Assembly: GCA_963575745.1 (NCBI GenBank) | Contig: CAUYUJ010003003.1 | Span: forward strand, 64,501-128,500 | DNA length: 64,000 bases | Reading direction: 5' to 3' | DNA from: Prorocentrum cordatum | Taxonomy: Eukaryota; Sar; Dinophyceae; Prorocentrales; Prorocentraceae | Part shown: positions 61,920 through 64,000 of the stretch, piece by piece | Numbering within the stretch: position 1 is the first letter of the stretch | Layout: each line of letters starts with the position of its first letter | The notes under the pieces: model-generated | The model's input: only the letters and a program-made list of their open reading frames with translations | Told to the model about the DNA's origin: nothing | Database searches by the model: none | Position numbers and translations under genes: made by a program

Positions 61920-62290
61920 GCCCCCCCTTCGCGCAGCATCGCTGTCGCCGCCCAGGGGTGGGGGGGATTATTTGGCCCTGGAAATGACCCTTACGCGCCA
62001 GAGAATGAAAAACCGAAGGATTGCCAAAAAACCGAAGGATTGCAAAAAACATGTTTTTTTTTGCAATCCTGGTTTTTTGTTTGCAATCCTTCGGGTTTTT
62101 TTGCAATCCTCCCCAGATCGCCGACGAAGACATGTTCTCAAAACCTGAGCGTTTTTTTCCTAACTGTCGGCGCCCGGGGCCCGTGGGCGGGCCCCGGGGC
62201 CATCCAACACAGATAAATGCGGGGGAAACACGCTGGCCGCGGGAGAGGGGACGGGACATTCCGGGGCCGCGGATCGACAAGACAAAACTG
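61920..62290 (+). repeat. Duplicated block, copy 1, containing a hairpin insertion
   Basis: GCGCAGCATCGCTGTCGCCG then CCCAGGGGTGGGGGG, GGCCCTGGAAATGACCC, CCCAGATCGCCGACGAAG, TTTTTTTCCTAACTGTCGGC and GGAAACACGCTGGCCGCGGG occur in the same order at 63520-63790. Copy 1 alone carries the insert at 62015-62108. Confidence 0.88.
62015..62108. mobile_element. CGAAGGATTGC hairpin element, copy 2, with empty site at 63.6 kb
   Basis: Two direct GAAGGATTGC words, then A-run, T-run, and three complementary GCAATCCT(T) words. At the matching place in 63520-63790 (after GAATGAAAAACC, about 63608) the sequence passes straight to CTCCCCAGATC. Confidence 0.85.
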
Positions 62291-62414
62291 AAGGGGAACT
62301 GGAACACACACAAATAGATACACAGAAATAAAAATATCCCCCATATTTTCCCATATTTTCTAGGTTTCTGTCTTCCCCCCGATTAATTGTGTCTGTGTGT
62401 TTTTTCCCCTCCTG
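62289..62414 (+). mobile_element. ACACAAATAAATACACA-family element, copy 6 (internally deleted)
   Basis: CTGAAGGGGAACTGGAACAC left end; CTTCCCCCCGATTAATTGTG then TCTGTGTG right end. About 35-40 bases present in other copies between CCCCCC and GATTAATTG are missing. Confidence 0.8.
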
Positions 62415-62625
62415 AAAAATAAAAAAACAAAGGCGAATGTCATGCAGTTGGTACCGAGGCAGCTGCTCGGCCCCCACCTGGGAGCCCTGCCGCCCCCCCC
62501 CTCGTCGCTGCCGGCTCGCGCCCCCCGCCCCGGGAGAGCCGGCGCGGCGGCCGGCTGCGTGGAGTACACGGGGGGGTTCTGCGAGAACACGGCGCCCACG
62601 GCGGGGATCAGCTCCTGCAGGGGGC

Positions 62626-62760
62626 CTCCTCCTCCTCCTCCTTCCTCCTCCTCCTCCTCCTCCCCCCTCCTCCTCCTCCTCCTCCTCCTCCTCCTCCTTC
62701 TCCTCCTCCTCCCCAGCCTCCTCCTCCTCCTCCTCCTCCTCCTCCTCCTCCTCCTCCTCC
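62626..62760 (+). repeat. (TCC)n tract
   Basis: TCC with a few interruptions. 62420-62625 and 62760-62960 hold no recognised gene; a GGTGCGGTG/CACCGCAC inverted pair spans about 62768-62945. Confidence 0.92.
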
Positions 62761-62964
62761 CGAAACGGTGCGGTGGCAGACCGTGCGGTGACCTCGACCC
62801 CCCCCCCCGAGACCTCACCGCGCGGTCCGTCACGGCACGGTCCTGGGACCCTGGAGGCCCCTGTCGCCCGAGACGTCCTCGGAGAAACACCCGAGTCCCA
62901 AAACCGTGCGGTGACCCCGAATCCCCACCGACTCACCGCACGGTGTGGTCACCGACCACTCCGA

Positions 62965-63190
62965 GATTGTTGTCTTACCGTGTTGTTCCGATCCTACTTG
63001 AGGACCACATCCCAGAAATAATTTCAAGCACCCGGAAAAGCGTCGAAAGAATGTCGAAACAGTGTCAAAAGAGTGTCGGACGAGTGTCTCCCAGGGCCCG
63101 ACACGCGAAGACCCTCGAGTTTCGGTATTTTATTTGGTGCTCGAAGTTCTTTCTGGTGATCAAGGCTAAAGTAAGTTGGAACATCATAGA
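62965..63190 (+). repeat. Dispersed repeat, copy 2 (copy 1 at 29843-30022)
   Basis: CGATCCTACTTGAGGACCAC, GCGTCGAAAGAATGTCGAAA, GGTGCTCGAAGTTC and GATCAAGGCTAAAGTAAGTT then GGAAC match copy 1 in order. GAGATTGTTGTCTTACC at the start is repeated as GAGATTGTTATCTTACCACG just after the end (63199). Confidence 0.7.
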
Positions 63191-63259
63191 CAAAACCGAG
63201 ATTGTTATCTTACCACGTGCTCCTGAGTCGCGGTCGTTGCCCGGGGGGGGGGGAGGTTG

Positions 63260-63400
63260 AGCGACAGGATCTGTACACATGGCCTGGTCCATACTGGGCC
63301 CACGAGCGCTTGGCCAGGAGGGCATACGCACTGCTGCTGGGCCCAGGATGGGACAAGCCTGGGGCACGGATGCATATAGGCTCCGTCGCCCCATGAGGGG
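63260..63400 (+). mobile_element. Diverged relative of the 166-bp ATGCACCGAT MITE
   Basis: ACATGGCCTGGTCCATACTG then GGCCC, GGCATACGCACTGCTGCTGG then GCCCAGGATGGGACAAGCC, and GGATGCATATAGG follow the element's order with many changes. Confidence 0.45.
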
Positions 63401-63519
63401 GGTTTGGGCCCCTGGTGACGGTAACGCTTGGGCAGGGTGGGACATGCTGGGGCGAGGGCACGCGGCGATCGCCATCGTATGCGCGCGAGCACCAGCACGT
63501 GTGTTGGGGGGTCCAAGCC

Positions 63520-63790
63520 CCCCTTCGCGCAGCATCGCCATCGCTGCCCAGGGGTGGGGGGGACTTGGCCCTGGAAATGACCCCTACGCGCCAGAGAATG
63601 AAAAACCATCTCCCCAGATCTCCGACGAAGAAATGTTTTCAAAACCTGCGCGTTTTTTTCCTAACTGTCGGCGTATCCGGGGCCCGTTGGCGGGCCCCGG
63701 GGCCATCCAAAACACAGAGATGCGGGGGAAACACGCTGGCCGCGGGGAAGGGGACGGGGGACCTCTGGGGTCGCGGATCGAACAAGCAGA
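63520..63790 (+). repeat. Duplicated block, copy 2 (empty site for the hairpin)
   Basis: Same blocks as 61920-62290 without the hairpin. Nothing else coding between 63790 and the window end. Confidence 0.88.
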
Positions 63791-63947
63791 AAGACATGGG
63801 CGAATGTCACACAAGTGGTACCGATGCAGCTGCTCCTGGATCTCTGCAAGGGTGCGATCGTTGGCCAGGATTAAAATAAAGTGTGTAGTCCAGCCGTGGC
63901 GACGAAGGCTCTCAGGGACAAGCAGCGGTATCGTCACCTTTTCCACC

Positions 63948-64000
63948 CCTCCTCCTCCTCCTCCTCATTATCATCATCATCATCAGCATCAGCATCAGCA
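63948..64000 (+). repeat. (TCC)n then (ATC)n/(CAGCAT)n at the window edge
   Basis: CTCCTCCTCC to about 63966, then TCATCATCATC and CAGCATCAGCAT running off the end. Confidence 0.9.

Noticed and set aside
1-64000. Dinoflagellate spliced-leader or relict-leader sequence
   Set aside because: I looked for the leader's GGCTCAAG end. The only near match (about 54242) lies inside a minisatellite, so no claim is made.

Overview
The window looks like nuclear DNA of a dinoflagellate, possibly a Prorocentrum-type genome. The signs are: GC-rich and extremely repeat-rich sequence; short exons split by small GT-AG and GC-AG introns; same-strand genes; lysine-arginine-proline-alanine (KRPAA) repeat proteins; and a transposase-like protein resembling a family I recall as abundant in dinoflagellates. 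No rRNA, tRNA, CRISPR array, bacterial operon or organelle gene was seen. The organism call is inference. All exon models come from reading frames and splice signals by eye, without RNA evidence.

Layout. 1-5.4 kb: small inverted-repeat elements and one likely minus-strand gene fragment (2.95-4.5 kb). 5.4-21.0 kb: a gene block framed by two same-strand arrays of one 134-bp satellite (about 4 copies at 5.4-5.95 kb, about 17 copies at 18.8-21.0 kb). Between them lie A-rich spacers at about 6.0, 12.3 and 18.65 kb and at least four plus-strand gene models: A (6.4-9.6 kb, KRPAA/acidic protein), B (9.7-11.6 kb), C (12.8-14.9 kb, Ala/Lys-rich start, acidic and helical) and D (15.4-17.5 kb, DDE-transposase-like, one frameshift). 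Many introns contain long (TCC)n tracts just before the acceptor, or (GGA)n tracts.

21.4-64 kb is almost wholly repetitive. It holds tandem arrays of about 90 bp (21.4-22.5 kb, and inverted at 33.6-34.8 and 35.8 kb), 152 bp (25.7-26.6 kb), 120 bp (42.5-44.5 kb), about 935 bp (53.8-55.7 kb), 72 bp and shorter units. It also holds at least ten families of short terminal-inverted-repeat (MITE-like) elements. Three insertions can be dated relative to their hosts: a 166-bp element inside the 120-bp satellite with a 5-bp target duplication; a 172-bp element inside another MITE; and a hairpin insertion with its empty site 1.5 kb away. A 2.1-kb inverted-repeat structure occupies 31.25-33.35 kb. Coding remnants outside the main block are a minus-strand coiled-coil fragment at 34.8-35.55 kb, a decayed Arg/Asp-rich (SR-like) gene at 57.4-58.4 kb, and a weak minus-strand candidate at 46.0-46.5 kb.

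How the parts fit: the 5.4-21.0 kb block may be an ordinary unidirectional gene cluster lying between satellite arrays, or a large composite mobile unit carrying its own transposase-like gene. The sequence alone cannot decide.
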